The notes: generated by a model not told the origin, from the letters alone. Positions 1 through 10,404 are shown, counted from the stretch's first letter. The stretch is 64,000 nt of DNA from Agrobacterium arsenijevicii (GCA_000949895.1 JWIT01000010.1:226430-290429), one strand, 5' to 3'. Numbers and translations are program-made.

Positions 1-44
1 TTCTGGTTTGCAACTGCGATAATCCGGTTTTTTTCAGAAGTCAT
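1..44 (-). CDS. parA: ParA chromosome-partitioning ATPase, N-terminal fragment
   Basis: Only the first 14 codons lie in the window; the gene runs off the left edge. Reading the minus strand from the ATG at 44 gives MTSEKNRIIAVANQ, the usual start of ParA just before its deviant Walker A (KGGVGKT), which would be outside the window. ParA is the nucleoid-bound ATPase that moves ParB-parS complexes during origin segregation. It lies 19 bases downstream of rsmG on the same strand, the common rsmG-parA-parB arrangement. A perfect parS sits about 600 bases away inside rsmG. The fragment is short, but its sequence and position agree. Confidence 0.88.
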   Translation of the reverse strand, partial: MTSEKNRIIAVANQ

Positions 45-63
45 GCCGCACCTGGTCAGTTCG

Positions 64-681
64 TCAGTGCCTCAAAATGAGGTTTCTGATTTCAAGAACA
101 ACAGAATCTGCCTCAATGGCACTCTGATGTTTTACCAGATCAAACTGCCAGCGGCCATGCGCTTTCTTCACTTCGGAATCATAATCCCGGCCTTTATTAA
201 AATAAGCCTTGAGATTTGGATTATTCTGCGCCCAAGGATGAATATAGTCGAAAAGCAAATCCATCTCGGCGAGGGCTCGCGCGGAAACCGCATCGCAATT
301 TTTGATGGCTTCCGGTGCTTTTTCAATTCTGACCGGATGAACAGCGCCTCTTGCGCCGGTTTCCTTTAGCGCAACCCGCAAAAACGCGGCCTTTTTATTA
401 TTACTCTCGACTAGGTCGACCCAACCATCGCCCAGTTCCGCCAGAAAAATCGCCGTTATGACGCCCGGAAAGCCGCCACCACTGCCCAGATCAATCCATT
501 TTTGCGGTTGAGGAGAGAGCTGAAATATCTGCGCGCTGTCGGCCACATGCCGGCTCCAGAGCTCGGTCAGAGTTGAAGGTGCCACCAGATTTGTGGTTCT
601 ATTCCACTTCTTGAAAAGCTCGACAAAATGCTCGAGCCTCTCCTGTGTTTCACGTGAAACACTCTGGCCGTTTATCTTCAT
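64..681 (-). CDS. rsmG: 16S rRNA (guanine-N7) methyltransferase RsmG (GidB)
   Basis: RsmG methylates N7 of G527 (E. coli numbering) in 16S rRNA using S-adenosylmethionine. The 205-residue length is normal for the family. The SAM-binding glycine-rich loop GSGGGFPG is at residues 66-73, followed by the Rossmann-like methyltransferase core. It follows mnmG with an 11-base gap and precedes parA, so it is probably cotranscribed in an mnmG-rsmG-parA run. A perfect parS palindrome lies inside the gene at its 5' end (646-661) and is translated as V-S-R-E-T, residues 8-12. The start is the ATG at 681. Confidence 0.96.
   Translation of the reverse strand: MKINGQSVSRETQERLEHFVELFKKWNRTTNLVAPSTLTELWSRHVADSAQIFQLSPQPQKWIDLGSGGGFPGVITAIFLAELGDGWVDLVESNNKKAAFLRVALKETGARGAVHPVRIEKAPEAIKNCDAVSARALAEMDLLFDYIHPWAQNNPNLKAYFNKGRDYDSEVKKAHGRWQFDLVKHQSAIEADSVVLEIRNLILRH
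646..661. other. parS: parS centromere-like site (perfect)
   Basis: TGTTTCACGTGAAACA is a perfect 16-base palindrome identical to the widely conserved bacterial parS consensus bound by ParB. It lies inside the first codons of rsmG, about 600 bases from parA and 6.5 kb from the probable oriC. It is the best match of at least five such sites in the window. Confidence 0.93.
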
Positions 682-692
682 TGTCCGACTCG

Positions 693-2576
693 CTATTGGT
701 GCATGCGTAATTTTTCACTTCGTGTTGCGGTGCTTTTCCGCAGAAGTGCGAGAAGCAGCGATATCGCAGCAGGTGTCATACCGTCAACACGGGCAGCTTG
801 AGCAATGTTCTCCGGACGCGCCTTTTCCAGCTTTTGTTTCAGTTCGTTGGAGAGACCAGACAAGACTTGAAAATCGAAGTCGTCAGGTATTTTTCTGTCT
901 TCATCGCGCTTGATATCGACAATATCCGCACTCTGTCGCTGCATATAGACGGCATAACTTGCCTCGATCTGCAAAACCTCGGCGACTTTGTTGCCAAGCG
1001 CACCAAGTTCCGGCCAATGCGTCGTAAGAGCTTCCATGGTGATATCAGGGTAAGCGAGCAACTCATAGACGGAGCGGCGCTGACCGTCCTGGTTGAGTTT
1101 CAATCCCTGCTTCGCGGCCTGAGACGGGCTGATGGAAATGCTCTTCATCATCTCTCGGCCACGGTCCAGATCGGAAATGAAGTCTGCGAAGCGTTTTTCC
1201 CGGTCACTGCCAATAATACCAGCCATCTGGCCAATGGGCGTGAGCCGTAGATCGGCATTATCAACGCGCAGCGAAAGGCGATATTCAGCTCTCGACGTAA
1301 ACATACGATAGGGTTCGCTGACACCCTTCGAGGTAAGGTCGTCGATCATCACGCCGATGTAGGACTCCGTACGGCTGAAATGGATTGGGTCAGCATCTCC
1401 CGCATAAAGCGATGCGTTCAGTCCGGCAACCAGACCCTGAGCACCGGCCTCCTCATAACCTGTCGTGCCATTGATCTGTCCAGCGAGAAACAATCCCGCA
1501 ATTTTTCGGCACTCCAGGGAGGGCTTCAGCTCGCGCGGATCGACATAATCATATTCAATCGCGTAGCCAGGCTGGATAATGGCGACTTGCTCAAGACCGG
1601 GTATGGTGCGGATAAATTGCTCCTGAACGGAAGCGGGAAGCGACGTCGAAATCCCGTTCGGATAAATGGTGTGGTCGTCCAGGCCTTCCGGTTCCAGAAA
1701 TATCTGATGACCGTCGCGTTCTCCGAAGCGGGTAATCTTGTCCTCAATCGACGGGCAATAACGCGGGCCGACGCCTTCGATCTGTCCCGAATACATCGCC
1801 GATAGATGAATATTGTCCTGAATGATCTTGTGCCCGGCTGGCGTCGTCCGGGTGACACCGCATTCGATCTGCGGATTGAGAATGCGATCCGTCATAAAGG
1901 AAAACGGAACCGGATCCTCGTCGGCCGCCTGCCGATCCACGCCGTCCCAATCGATCGTGCGCCCATCAAGTCGGGCAGGGGTGCCGGTCTTCAGCCGGCC
2001 CATGGCGAGGCCCAGACGCGCAAGCGTGTCGGAAAGGCCGAGAGACGGTTTCTCACCGACCCGGCCGGCAGGAATCTTTTCGGAACCGATATGAATAAGG
2101 CCGCGCAAAAAGGTGCCGCTGGTCAATACAACAGCGCCACAGGGAATCCGGCTACCGTTTGCCATGATAACGGCGGAGACCTTATCCTCCGCCATTTCAA
2201 TATCGAAAGCATCGCCTTCAATAATAGTCAGGTTTTCAATTGAGTTGATTTCCCGCTGCATGGCCTCGCGATAAAGCCGCCGATCAGCCTGCGTGCGCGG
2301 TCCGCGGACGGCCGGGCCTTTTTTGCGATTGAGCATACGGAATTGAATTCCCGCTGCATCGGCAACCCGGCCCATCAAACCGTCCAGCGCATCAATTTCG
2401 CGGACCAGGTGTCCTTTGCCTAGACCACCGATTGCCGGGTTACAGGACATCACCCCAATTGTCTCTCGCTTATGGGTAACGAGAGCGGTTTTTGCGCCAT
2501 GTCGTGCAGCGGCAGCCGCAGCTTCGCTGCCGGCATGTCCACCACCGATAACAATGACATCAAATGACTGGTGCAT
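693..2576 (-). CDS. mnmG: tRNA uridine-5-carboxymethylaminomethyl modification enzyme MnmG (GidA)
   Basis: MnmG is the FAD-containing partner of MnmE. Together they install the (carboxymethyl)aminomethyl group at U34 of several tRNAs. The 627-residue length is typical. The N-terminal dinucleotide-binding fingerprint GGGHAG is at residues 11-16, and the [20 protein letters not shown] segment characteristic of GidA follows at about 43. The C-terminal MnmE/tRNA-interacting helical region is present. mnmE lies 62 bases upstream on the same strand, separated by a one-mismatch parS, and rsmG follows 11 bases downstream. The start is the ATG at 2576; no frame damage was seen. Confidence 0.97.
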   Translation of the reverse strand: MHQSFDVIVIGGGHAGSEAAAAAARHGAKTALVTHKRETIGVMSCNPAIGGLGKGHLVREIDALDGLMGRVADAAGIQFRMLNRKKGPAVRGPRTQADRRLYREAMQREINSIENLTIIEGDAFDIEMAEDKVSAVIMANGSRIPCGAVVLTSGTFLRGLIHIGSEKIPAGRVGEKPSLGLSDTLARLGLAMGRLKTGTPARLDGRTIDWDGVDRQAADEDPVPFSFMTDRILNPQIECGVTRTTPAGHKIIQDNIHLSAMYSGQIEGVGPRYCPSIEDKITRFGERDGHQIFLEPEGLDDHTIYPNGISTSLPASVQEQFIRTIPGLEQVAIIQPGYAIEYDYVDPRELKPSLECRKIAGLFLAGQINGTTGYEEAGAQGLVAGLNASLYAGDADPIHFSRTESYIGVMIDDLTSKGVSEPYRMFTSRAEYRLSLRVDNADLRLTPIGQMAGIIGSDREKRFADFISDLDRGREMMKSISISPSQAAKQGLKLNQDGQRRSVYELLAYPDITMEALTTHWPELGALGNKVAEVLQIEASYAVYMQRQSADIVDIKRDEDRKIPDDFDFQVLSGLSNELKQKLEKARPENIAQAARVDGMTPAAISLLLALLRKSTATRSEKLRMHQ

Positions 2577-2625
2577 ATCCCTGCGCCTTATCCTAAATCA
2601 TCGGCTTTGCCGTATTGGCCACCAA

Positions 2626-2641
2626 TGTTTCACGTGAATCA
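2626..2641. other. parS-like site, one mismatch
   Basis: TGTTTCACGTGAATCA differs from the parS consensus at one position (A to T in the right arm). It overlaps the mnmE stop codon (2639-2641) and lies in the mnmE-mnmG gap. Confidence 0.7.
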
Positions 2642-3970
2642 TTTTCCTATGCAGAATTCCGAGAAGATCACGCCCAGCAAATCTTCCACATCAACGCGGC
2701 CAGTAATGCGTCCAAGCGATGTTGCTGCGAGTCTCAAATATTCCGACCTTATCGCAAGGTCCATGGTCTCGGAATTGAGCGCATCACTAACATAGTTCAG
2801 CGTCTCTTCAAGTCGTTTTTTGTGACGGGCGCGGGCAGGGACCAATGTCTGGGCGACACCCACTCTGCTTTCAATCTCCTGCTTGATCAACAAACGCAAT
2901 TCATCCAAACCAAAACCTTCCTTGGCCGAGATAGAGAGATCAAAATCATCATCCACAGCAGACGACGAGAGCGCCAATTTGGTCCGCACACGCAAACGGC
3001 GCGCGTTTTTAAATGAAACGACTGATTGTTTCGGAATCGAATCGTTGTCTTGCAACAGCAGAACGAGATCTGCGGTTTCCGCTGTCAAAACGGCGCGCCG
3101 CACGCCTTCCTTTTCGACAACATCCTGCGTCTCCCGAATTCCGGCCGTATCGAATATCCGAACGAGATAGCCGTCCAGATTGATATCCACGCTCAGGACG
3201 TCTCTGGTTGTGCCGGCAATGTCAGTGACAATGGCAACGTCGCGGCCGCTCAGAGCATTGAGAAGCGTGGATTTGCCCGCATTGGGTTCCCCCACCAGCG
3301 CGACCTTGAACCCGTCACGAATGATTTCGCTGCTTCCACCGCTTTGCAGGTGATCCGCGATTTCACCCTTCAGCTGCTTCATTGTATCCCAAACCTGAAC
3401 GGCAACCGAATCCGGCACGTCCTCCTCGTCAGCGAAATCCAGCTCGGCCTCGATCAGGGCACGCGCGCGCGTCAACCGGCTTGCCCAGCTGTCGTAAAGA
3501 GCCGACAGTTTGCCGGTGCTCTGTTCAACCGCCAGCCGCCGCTGCATCTCCGTTTCAGCCTGCAGCAGATCCGCAAGACCTTCAATTTCGAGAAGATCCA
3601 TCTTGCCGTTTTCAAAGGCGCGACGGGAAAACTCACCGGCCTCCGCAGGCCGGAGCCCATCGAGCGCTTCAAGTTCGGCAAAAATGGAAGCGACAACCGC
3701 ACGGCTGCCGTGGCTGTAGATTTCGATACAGTTCTCACCCGTAAAGGAATTGGGGCCGGGGAAAACGATCATCAGCGCCTGGTCGATGATCTCATTGTTT
3801 CGGTTTCGAATCGATTCGAGTACTGCCCGCCGGGGTGTAGGCAGTTGCCCACCCGTCAACCTGACATAAGCTTCGAAGGCTTTAAGCCCGCTGATCCTGA
3901 TGATCGCGACACCGGCCGGCAGTGCCCCGCTTGAAAGCGCGTAAATGGTATCGGCGGAAGCTGGCATCAT
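2639..3970 (-). CDS. mnmE: tRNA modification GTPase MnmE (TrmE)
   Basis: MnmE is a potassium-dependent GTPase that binds 5-formyl-THF and works with MnmG on wobble uridine modification. In the 443-residue product, the N-terminal tetrahydrofolate-binding domain spans about 1-120. The G domain is inserted in a helical domain, with the P-loop GEPNAGKS at 227-234 and DTAG at 274-277. The protein ends in CIGK, the C-terminal Cys motif needed for modification. Two adjacent ATGs (3970 and 3967) are possible; the AGGTG ribosome site lies almost against the first, so the second may be the real start. A strong hairpin separates it from rho upstream. Confidence 0.97.
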   Translation of the reverse strand: MMPASADTIYALSSGALPAGVAIIRISGLKAFEAYVRLTGGQLPTPRRAVLESIRNRNNEIIDQALMIVFPGPNSFTGENCIEIYSHGSRAVVASIFAELEALDGLRPAEAGEFSRRAFENGKMDLLEIEGLADLLQAETEMQRRLAVEQSTGKLSALYDSWASRLTRARALIEAELDFADEEDVPDSVAVQVWDTMKQLKGEIADHLQSGGSSEIIRDGFKVALVGEPNAGKSTLLNALSGRDVAIVTDIAGTTRDVLSVDINLDGYLVRIFDTAGIRETQDVVEKEGVRRAVLTAETADLVLLLQDNDSIPKQSVVSFKNARRLRVRTKLALSSSAVDDDFDLSISAKEGFGLDELRLLIKQEIESRVGVAQTLVPARARHKKRLEETLNYVSDALNSETMDLAIRSEYLRLAATSLGRITGRVDVEDLLGVIFSEFCIGK

Positions 3971-3990
3971 TCACCTCGGTTAAAACAGTC

Positions 3991-4020
3991 AAGCCGCATC
4001 CGAGCAAACGGATGCGGCTT
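3991..4020 (-). terminator. Hairpin downstream of rho
   Basis: A perfect 12-base inverted repeat (AAGCCGCATCCG, 6-base loop, CGGATGCGGCTT) lies between the rho stop codon and mnmE. Read on the minus strand it is followed by a T-containing stretch (GACTGTTTT). It probably ends or attenuates rho transcription before mnmE. Confidence 0.75.
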
Positions 4021-4055
4021 TAAAGCTTTGTCGATGGAGCCGGTTAAACTCCGGA

Positions 4056-5321
4056 TCAGGTATTCATGGATTCGAAGAAATCCGAGTTGGTCTTGGTCTG
4101 CTTCAGCTTGTCGATCAGGAACTCGATGGCGTCCATCGTTCCCATAGGAGCAAGAATTCGGCGAAGCACGAAGATCTTCTGCAGGTCCTGACGCGGCACG
4201 AGCAGGTCTTCCTTACGCGTACCGGACTTCAGAATATCGAGCGCCGGGAAGATGCGCTTGTCTGCGACCTTGCGATCGAGAACGATTTCCGAGTTGCCCG
4301 TACCCTTGAATTCTTCGAAGATCACTTCGTCCATACGGCTGCCGGTGTCGATCAGCGCGGTCGCGATAATCGTCAGCGAACCACCTTCTTCGATGTTACG
4401 CGCGGCACCGAAGAAACGCTTCGGCCGCTGCAGCGCGTTGGCATCCACACCACCGGTCAGAACCTTGCCGGAAGACGGAACGACCGTGTTATAGGCGCGG
4501 CCAAGGCGGGTAATGGAATCGAGCAGGATGACAACGTCACGGCCGTGTTCGACAAGGCGCTTCGCCTTTTCGATGACCATTTCCGCGACCTGGACGTGGC
4601 GTACAGCGGGTTCGTCGAAGGTGGAGGACACAACCTCACCCTTCACCGAACGCTGCATGTCGGTGACTTCTTCCGGGCGTTCGTCGATCAGAAGAACGAT
4701 CAGGTAACATTCCGGATGGTTCGCCGTGATGGAATGGGCGATGTTCTGCAACAGTACCGTTTTACCGGTACGCGGCGGAGCGACGATCAATCCACGCTGG
4801 CCCTTGCCGAGTGGCGCGACCAGATCGATTACCCGCGAAGACAGATCCTTCGTTGTCGGAAGTTCCAGCTCCATCTTGAACCGCTCATTCGGATAAAGCG
4901 GCGTCAGATTATCGAAGTGGACCTTGTGACGGATTTTTTCTGGATCATCGAAGTTGATCGTGTTGACCTTGAGAAGAGCGAAGTAACGTTCGCCTTCCTT
5001 GGGTCCACGGATCGGGCCTTCGACAGTATCGCCGGTCTTCAACGAGAAGCGGCGGATCTGTGACGGCGAAATATAGATATCGTCCGGACCGGGCAGATAA
5101 TTTGCGTTTGCAGACCGCAGGAAACCGAAACCGTCCTGCAGGACTTCAACGACGCCTTCGCCGATAATTTCGATGTCCTGGCTCGCGAGAACCTTGAGGA
5201 TTGCGAACATAAGCTCCTGCTTGCGCATGGTGCTCGCATTTTCAACTTCCAGGGATTCGGCAAAAGTCAGCAAGTCGGTAGGCGATTTGCTCTTAAGTTC
5301 CTGAAGCTTCATTTCAGCCAT
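4056..5321 (-). CDS. rho: Transcription termination factor Rho
   Basis: Rho is the hexameric RNA helicase that terminates untranslated transcripts. The 421-residue length matches the family. The N-terminal SAP-like helical domain is at about 1-45. The cold-shock-like RNA-binding domain follows, with DGFGFLR at 63-69. The Walker A PPRTGKT is at 182-188, with downstream [10 protein letters not shown] and Q/R-loop segments intact. It lies between hemJ and mnmE, on the same strand as both, with a 185-base leader upstream that is long enough for the autogenous attenuation known for rho genes. The start is the ATG at 5321. Confidence 0.98.
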   Translation of the reverse strand: MAEMKLQELKSKSPTDLLTFAESLEVENASTMRKQELMFAILKVLASQDIEIIGEGVVEVLQDGFGFLRSANANYLPGPDDIYISPSQIRRFSLKTGDTVEGPIRGPKEGERYFALLKVNTINFDDPEKIRHKVHFDNLTPLYPNERFKMELELPTTKDLSSRVIDLVAPLGKGQRGLIVAPPRTGKTVLLQNIAHSITANHPECYLIVLLIDERPEEVTDMQRSVKGEVVSSTFDEPAVRHVQVAEMVIEKAKRLVEHGRDVVILLDSITRLGRAYNTVVPSSGKVLTGGVDANALQRPKRFFGAARNIEEGGSLTIIATALIDTGSRMDEVIFEEFKGTGNSEIVLDRKVADKRIFPALDILKSGTRKEDLLVPRQDLQKIFVLRRILAPMGTMDAIEFLIDKLKQTKTNSDFFESMNT

Positions 5322-5506
5322 GAAGGAAAGACCGTTTGATAATGTAATGTCGGGGGAGGGCGTGTTCGCGAATCAGATGCTGTGGGAGAAGCCGCAGATG
5401 ACTGAATAATTCACATGCCACGAGATGAGTGAGCCGAAAATAGCGATTGAATAGGGCTACTGCAAGAGGAAAGCACGAATTCCGCGAAATTTATCGTTAC
5501 GCCCTC
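5322..5506 (-). promoter_or_regulatory. rho leader / promoter region
   Basis: This 185-base gap lies between the hemJ stop and the rho start. It contains no open frame I can support. It probably carries the rho promoter and leader; rho genes are commonly self-attenuated there. I did not identify a specific -35/-10 pair. Confidence 0.4.
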
Positions 5507-6052
5507 TTAACCGAAGGGTTTCACAACCACAAGTATGACTATGAGGATCATCAAGACCGTCGGAACCTCGTTCATCAACCGCCAGTGACGGGCAGGCCTG
5601 ATATTTTCATCCCGCGCGAAACGTTTGGCACTGCGGGTGAAATAAACATGGGTGATGGTCAGAAGCACCACCAGCGCCATTTTCGCGTGCAACCAGCCAC
5701 CGGAAAAACCGTAGACCGACCAGGCGAGATAGAGCCCCAATGCCCAGGTGATCATCATCGCCGGGTTCATGATGACCTTGATCAGCCGCTGTTCCATCAC
5801 CTTGAAGGTTTCGGATTGCGGCGAACCGGCGGGCGCATCGGTGTGGTAGATAAACAGCCGCGGCAGATAAAAAATCGCGGCCATCCAGGAAATCACCGCG
5901 ATGATATGAAGCGCCTTGATCCAGAGGTAAAGATCGCCCGGATCGGCATAAAACAGTAGGGCGATAAAGGCAGCAAAGACGCTGAGCGCGATGCCTGCAC
6001 GAAGCGCGGCCCTGTTTCCGGAACGGGCGGAGGTCTGTTTCTCCCCGCTCAT
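5507..6052 (-). CDS. hemJ: Protoporphyrinogen IX oxidase HemJ (membrane protein)
   Basis: HemJ is the haem-containing integral membrane protoporphyrinogen oxidase that replaces HemG/HemY in most alphaproteobacteria. The 181-residue protein has about four hydrophobic spans: roughly 20-36, 42-66, 93-113 and 120-140, with a C-terminal span near 162-178. The [20 protein letters not shown] segment carries the conserved His of the family. Its start overlaps the hemE stop by four bases (ATGA), so the two haem genes are translationally coupled. Older annotations call the family UPF0093 or CopD-like. Confidence 0.93.
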   Translation of the reverse strand: MSGEKQTSARSGNRAALRAGIALSVFAAFIALLFYADPGDLYLWIKALHIIAVISWMAAIFYLPRLFIYHTDAPAGSPQSETFKVMEQRLIKVIMNPAMMITWALGLYLAWSVYGFSGGWLHAKMALVVLLTITHVYFTRSAKRFARDENIRPARHWRLMNEVPTVLMILIVILVVVKPFG

Positions 6053-7083
6053 ACCCCAGCCCCGCGGCTACGCACCCACTGCACCAGTCTCGTCACGTTT
6101 TCCGGATCGGCCTGCGGCGTGATGCCATGGCCGAGATTGAAGATCAGCGGTCCTTGCCCAAGAGCCTCCAGCACGGCGTCAATGCCATCCTGCAAAGCCT
6201 TGCCACCCGCCACCATCAGCATCGGGTCCAGATTGCCCTGCACCGGGCCTTCCTTCTGCAGATCTCTGGCGAAACCGAGCGGCACCGCCCAGTCGAGCCC
6301 GATGGCGTCTGCACCCGTCTTGCGGCGATAATCCTTGAGAAGATAACCGGCCCCCTTGGCGAAGGCGATGATCTTCGCAGCGGGGCGACGGGCGCGCACC
6401 GAGGCGATGATGCGGGCAACGGGTTTTACCGCATACTCCTCGAATTCCTTTTCGCCGAGCACACCGGCCCAGGAATCGAAAATCTGCACCGCATCAGCCC
6501 CGGCATCGATCTGCGCCACCAGGTAATCGGCGGAAATCTCAGCCAGCAAGGCAAGAAGCTTTTCCATGGCGGCCGGCTCACGGTAACCGAACAGCCGCGC
6601 TGGCGCCTGATCCGGCGTTCCGTGGCCTGCAATCATGTAGGTGGCAACAGTCCATGGCGCGCCGCAGAAACCGAGAAGCGTCGTCTCATCCGGCAACGTC
6701 CTGCGCAAACGGGACACGGTTTCGAAAACGGGTGAAAGATGCGCGATGACATTCGCCATATCCAGCCTTTCGATGCCATCCACATCGATCGGATCCATCG
6801 CCGGACCCTTTCCCTCGCTGAAGGAGACGTTGCGATCCAGCGCGTCGGGTATCACCAGAATATCGGAAAAGAGGATAGCTGCATCCAGACCAAACCGGCG
6901 AATAGGCTGAAGCGTCACTTCGGTTGCCAGTTCGGGATTATAACAGAGATCGAGGAAGCTGCCGGCGTTCTTTCGCGTTTCCCTGTACTCGGGAAGGTAA
7001 CGCCCTGCCTGCCGCATCAGCCATATGGGCGGAGGTGTGACCGTTTGTCCGTTCAACACCTTTAAAACCTTACGTTCGCTCAT
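6049..7083 (-). CDS. hemE: Uroporphyrinogen decarboxylase HemE
   Basis: HemE decarboxylates the four acetate side chains of uroporphyrinogen III to give coproporphyrinogen III. The two signature segments are present: [16 protein letters not shown] at residues 19-34 and GFCGAPWT at about 138-145. The catalytic-loop Asp lies in LFSDILV near 74. The start is taken as the ATG at 7083, giving [12 protein letters not shown] and 344 residues; an in-frame TTG at 7092 is less likely. It is the gene flanking the probable oriC on the left, as in other alphaproteobacteria, and it is transcribed away from the origin. Confidence 0.96.
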   Translation of the reverse strand: MSERKVLKVLNGQTVTPPPIWLMRQAGRYLPEYRETRKNAGSFLDLCYNPELATEVTLQPIRRFGLDAAILFSDILVIPDALDRNVSFSEGKGPAMDPIDVDGIERLDMANVIAHLSPVFETVSRLRRTLPDETTLLGFCGAPWTVATYMIAGHGTPDQAPARLFGYREPAAMEKLLALLAEISADYLVAQIDAGADAVQIFDSWAGVLGEKEFEEYAVKPVARIIASVRARRPAAKIIAFAKGAGYLLKDYRRKTGADAIGLDWAVPLGFARDLQKEGPVQGNLDPMLMVAGGKALQDGIDAVLEALGQGPLIFNLGHGITPQADPENVTRLVQWVRSRGAGV

Positions 7084-7490
7084 GCTACCCAACTCGTAAA
7101 AAATAAAATCTAAGAGATTTAAAAGATTTTCTATTTCTTAGAGTCGGTGAGTAGCAAGGATTAAAATCTTTCCAGTCGATATGCCGCAGTCGGGTATTAA
7201 GATCACGGCTCGGGTATAACGAATCCCCGCCTGTCGCGGGTAAACTGGAAAACAGGAATTTATATAATATTTTCAGTATATTAAGTTTCTTTAGTGAAAG
7301 CTTTTATCTGTGGACAGCTTGTGGATGGATTTGAACAAGTTCAGAGTTTCCAGACAATTCACAGGCATGCCGAACAGCAATGACGCCACTTGCAGATTGT
7401 GGAAAAAACCCACTTTATCCACGTCGCGGTTCGGTCCGCGGGACAATTCGAAAGTTTGTCCCGGTTTATCAACAGCGAGAGAAAAACAGC
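7084..7490. other. oriC: Probable chromosomal replication origin (oriC)
   Basis: This 407-base gap lies between divergent hemE and ppsR, the known oriC position in rhizobia and close to that in Caulobacter. DnaA boxes: TTATCCACG at 7415-7423 and TTATCAACA at 7466-7474 match TTATCCACA at 8 of 9 positions on the plus strand. TGTGGAAAA at 7398-7406 matches 8 of 9 on the minus strand. TGTGGACAG at 7309-7317 and TGTGGATGG at 7320-7328 match 7 of 9. AT-rich tracts at about 7096-7140 and 7258-7295 are candidate unwinding elements. GANTC (CcrM) sites are at 7141-7145 and 7221-7225. Origin activity is inferred from position and motifs. Confidence 0.88.
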
Positions 7491-8312
7491 GTGGAGAACA
7501 AAAAAAGCTTCTTCCATTTGCACCTGATTTCGGACTCAACCGGAGAGACTCTCATGTCGGCCGGTCGTGCCGTCTCGGCCCAGTTCCACGCTTCAATGCC
7601 CGTGGAACATGTTTATCCGATGATCAGGAACCAGAAACAGCTCGCCCAGGTGGTGGACCTGATCGACAAGGAACCGGGCATCGTCCTTTATACCATCGTG
7701 GATCAACAACTGGCCGAGTTCCTGGATTTGCGCTGCCACGCGATCGGGGTGCCCTGCGTCAACGTCCTCGAACCGATCATCGGCATTTTCCAGACCTATC
7801 TCGGTGCACCTTCGAGACGGCGGGTCGGGGCGCAGCATGCGCTGAACGCGGATTATTTCGCGCGGATCGAAGCGCTCAATTTCGCGATGGACCATGATGA
7901 CGGGCAAATGCCGGAAACCTACGATGAAGCAGATATCGTCATCATCGGGATCAGTCGGACGTCGAAAACACCGACCAGTATCTATCTCGCCAACAGGGGA
8001 ATAAAGACCGCCAACATACCGGTCGTTCCCAACGTGCCTTTGCCGGAAAGCCTCTATGCGGCGACCCGGCCTTTGATCGTCGGTCTTGTCGCGACATCGG
8101 ACCGCATATCGCAGGTGCGCGAAAACCGGGAACTCGGCACGACCGGCGGATTTGACAGCGGGCGCTACACGGATCGCGCCACCATCATGGAAGAGCTGAA
8201 ATACGCGCGTGCGCTCTGTGCCCGCAATAATTGGCCGCTGATCGATGTCACACGCCGTTCCATCGAGGAAACGGCCGCCGCCATCCTTGCCCTTCGTCCG
8301 AGGACACGATAA
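7491..8312 (+). CDS. ppsR: Pyruvate,phosphate dikinase / PEP synthase regulatory protein (DUF299)
   Basis: DUF299 proteins are bifunctional kinase/pyrophosphorylases that use ADP or Pi to switch PPDK or PEP synthase off and on. The 273-residue product has the family P-loop GISRTSKTP at 153-161 and the N-terminal [13 protein letters not shown] segment. The start is taken as GTG at 7491 ([10 protein letters not shown]). An in-frame ATG at 7380 would add 37 unconserved residues and run through the DnaA boxes. A GAGAG ribosome site lies just upstream of the GTG. It is the first gene right of the origin, transcribed away from it, followed 31 bases later by maf. I cannot tell from sequence whether PPDK or PEP synthase is the target. 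Confidence 0.92.
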   Translation: MENKKSFFHLHLISDSTGETLMSAGRAVSAQFHASMPVEHVYPMIRNQKQLAQVVDLIDKEPGIVLYTIVDQQLAEFLDLRCHAIGVPCVNVLEPIIGIFQTYLGAPSRRRVGAQHALNADYFARIEALNFAMDHDDGQMPETYDEADIVIIGISRTSKTPTSIYLANRGIKTANIPVVPNVPLPESLYAATRPLIVGLVATSDRISQVRENRELGTTGGFDSGRYTDRATIMEELKYARALCARNNWPLIDVTRRSIEETAAAILALRPRTR

Positions 8313-8343
8313 TCCGGATCGCACCATTCGGAGCAGACAGTCG

Positions 8344-8943
8344 ATGAAACAAGAGTTGATCCTCGCCTCGTCCAGCGCATCCCGCCAGATGTTGATGCGC
8401 AATGCCGGGCTGACATTTTCGGCGATCCCGGCGGATATTGACGAGCGCGCGCTCGATGAGCAGCTGGAACAAAACGGCGCTGGCCCGGAAGAGGTCGCGC
8501 TTGAACTCGCCAAGGCCAAGGCCCTTGCAGTAAGCGCGCTCCATCCGGAGGTGCTGGTTCTTGGATGCGACCAGACCATGGCGCTCGGGGCGCGTGTTTA
8601 CCACAAGCCGAAAACCATGGTCGAAGCTGAGGCACATCTGCTCTCATTATCCGGGAAGGTTCACCGCCTGAACAGCGCAGCCGTTCTTGCCTGTGGCGGT
8701 GAGGTGATATGGCAGACGGTTTCCAGCGCCGAACTTTCCGTGCGGAGTTTGAGCGCCGAATTCGTCTCCCGCCACCTGCAACGCGTGGGGGAGAAGGCCT
8801 TGAGTAGCGTTGGCGCCTATCAGCTTGAGGGAGAAGGAATCCAGCTATTTACCTCTATAGAGGGGGATTACTTCACCATCCTCGGCCTGCCGCTTCTGCC
8901 TCTTTTAACGAAACTGCGCGACATGGATGTCATTGATGGCTGA
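8344..8943 (+). CDS. maf: Maf family nucleotide pyrophosphatase
   Basis: Maf proteins hydrolyse non-canonical or modified nucleoside triphosphates (dTTP/UTP or m7GTP, depending on subgroup). The 199-residue product starts [14 protein letters not shown], the family's N-terminal phosphate-binding signature (SxSxxR). The catalytic Asp lies in GCDQTMAL at residue 76. GCDQ replaces the more common GADT, so subgroup substrate cannot be assigned. The start is the ATG at 8344; an upstream in-frame ATG at 8245 would overlap ppsR. It overlaps aroE by 8 bases, implying translational coupling. A parS-like site spans the maf/aroE overlap. Confidence 0.92.
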   Translation: MKQELILASSSASRQMLMRNAGLTFSAIPADIDERALDEQLEQNGAGPEEVALELAKAKALAVSALHPEVLVLGCDQTMALGARVYHKPKTMVEAEAHLLSLSGKVHRLNSAAVLACGGEVIWQTVSSAELSVRSLSAEFVSRHLQRVGEKALSSVGAYQLEGEGIQLFTSIEGDYFTILGLPLLPLLTKLRDMDVIDG

Positions 8944-9796
8944 TTCACGTGAAACATTAACTATAAATGCCTTCGTTGTCGGTTACCCGATCAAGCATTC
9001 CCGGTCGCCGATCATTCATTCCTACTGGCTGAAGAAATTCGGCATCGCCGGTTCCTACAAGGCTGTTGAAGTTTCTCCGGATGACTTCCCCAATTTCATT
9101 GCGGCATTGAAGGAGCAGGGACCGGGTGTTGCGGTCGGTGGCAATGTTACCATTCCGCACAAGGAAGTGGCCTACAAGCTGGCGGATAGCCCCGACGAGC
9201 TGGCGGAGGAACTGGGTGCGGCCAACACCGTATGGATGGAAGAGGGCAAACTGCGGGCCACCAATACGGATGGTTATGGTTTTGTCTCCAATCTCGATGA
9301 GCGCCATCCCGGCTGGGATAAAACCGACCGGGCCGTGGTTTTCGGAGCGGGCGGTGCAAGCCGGGCGGTGGTTCAGTCCCTGCGCGACCGCGGCGTTGCT
9401 GAAATCCACGTCCTGAACCGCACGGTCGAACGCGCCCGCGAAATGGCCGACCGTTTTGGCGCGCGGGTTTTTTCCCATCCCCAGGGTGCGCTTCATGAAG
9501 TCATGCAGGGAGCAGGGCTGTTTGTGAACACGACGTCGCTCGGCATGGACGGGAGTGAAGCGCCCGAGATCGATTTTTCGCCGCTGGCCGCAAATGCCAT
9601 CGTGACCGATATCGTCTATGTGCCGTTGAGAACCCCCATCCTGCAAATGGCGGAGACGCAGGGTATAGCCACTGTTGATGGGCTCGGCATGCTCCTTCAT
9701 CAGGCAAAACCCGGCTTTAAAAAATGGTTCGGCGAAATGCCGGAAGTCGACGAAACCCTCCGTTCCCTCATCATTGAGGACATGGAGAAACATTGA
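8936..9796 (+). CDS. aroE: Shikimate dehydrogenase AroE
   Basis: AroE reduces 3-dehydroshikimate with NADPH in the chorismate pathway. Visible motifs are the shikimate-binding SRS at residues 22-24, NVTIPHKE with the catalytic Lys at 76, TNTDGYG with the catalytic Asp at 112, and the NADP loop GAGGASR at 137-143. The 286-residue length is normal for this start (MADSRETL). An ATG nine bases upstream is also in frame. The 5' end overlaps maf by 8 bases and contains a one-mismatch parS read as D-S-R-E-T. The stop codon overlaps the coaE start by one base. Confidence 0.96.
   Translation: MADSRETLTINAFVVGYPIKHSRSPIIHSYWLKKFGIAGSYKAVEVSPDDFPNFIAALKEQGPGVAVGGNVTIPHKEVAYKLADSPDELAEELGAANTVWMEEGKLRATNTDGYGFVSNLDERHPGWDKTDRAVVFGAGGASRAVVQSLRDRGVAEIHVLNRTVERAREMADRFGARVFSHPQGALHEVMQGAGLFVNTTSLGMDGSEAPEIDFSPLAANAIVTDIVYVPLRTPILQMAETQGIATVDGLGMLLHQAKPGFKKWFGEMPEVDETLRSLIIEDMEKH
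8941..8956. other. parS-like site inside aroE
   Basis: TGATTCACGTGAAACA has one mismatch to the parS consensus (A for T at position 3). It spans the maf stop codon and codons 2-7 of aroE, where it is translated as D-S-R-E-T, in the same reading phase as the perfect site in rsmG (V-S-R-E-T). Confidence 0.75.
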
Positions 9797-10404
9797 TGAT
9801 CGTCATCGGTCTTACCGGCTCGATCGGAATGGGGAAAACGACGACGGCGAAACTGTTTGCCGAGGAAGGTGTTCCGGTTCTCGATTCAGATGCGGTCGTG
9901 CACGATCTTTATCGGGCGGAAGCCGTGCCGATGATCGAAGCAGCCTTTCCCGGCACCGCGGTTTCCGGTGTGGTGGATCGCCAGAAACTCGGCGATGTCC
10001 TGCGGGAGAATCCGGCTAATTTTTCTAAGCTGGAAGCGATTGTTCATCCGCTGGTTCGCGAAAGACAGGAAGCCTTTCTTGAAAAGGCAAGGAAGGAAGA
10101 TCGGCAGTTCGCCCTTCTCGATATTCCCTTGCTGTTCGAAACAGCAGCAGACAAACGGTTCGATAAAGTGGTCGTCGTCAGCTGTGCGCCGGAAATACAG
10201 CGCCAGCGGGTTTTGTCCCGGCCCGGCATGACGGAAGAGAAATTCGAAATGATATTGGCCCGGCAGATGCCCGATGCTGAAAAGCGCCGGCGCGCGGATT
10301 TTATCATCGATACCGGAAATGGTGTCGAAGCGGCGCGGGATCAGGTAAGAGAGATTTTGCAGAGATTGGGTGCCGGTTCGGGCCACGGAGAGAAAAATGC
10401 GTGA
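9796..10404 (+). CDS. coaE: Dephospho-CoA kinase CoaE
   Basis: CoaE phosphorylates the 3'-OH of dephospho-CoA, the last step of CoA synthesis. The P-loop GSIGMGKTTT is at residues 8-17. DSDAVVHDLYR near 33 and the DIPLLFE segment near 112 are typical of the family. The ATG at 9796 shares one base with the aroE stop (TGATG), and the 3' end overlaps dnaQ by 8 bases, so the maf-aroE-coaE-dnaQ run is a compact operon. The 202-residue product is of normal size. Confidence 0.95.
   Translation: MIVIGLTGSIGMGKTTTAKLFAEEGVPVLDSDAVVHDLYRAEAVPMIEAAFPGTAVSGVVDRQKLGDVLRENPANFSKLEAIVHPLVRERQEAFLEKARKEDRQFALLDIPLLFETAADKRFDKVVVVSCAPEIQRQRVLSRPGMTEEKFEMILARQMPDAEKRRRADFIIDTGNGVEAARDQVREILQRLGAGSGHGEKNA

Noticed and set aside
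7380..7490. Upstream 37-codon extension of ppsR
   Set aside because: It runs through the DnaA boxes, resembles no DUF299 N-terminus, and the GTG at 7491 has a suitable ribosome site.
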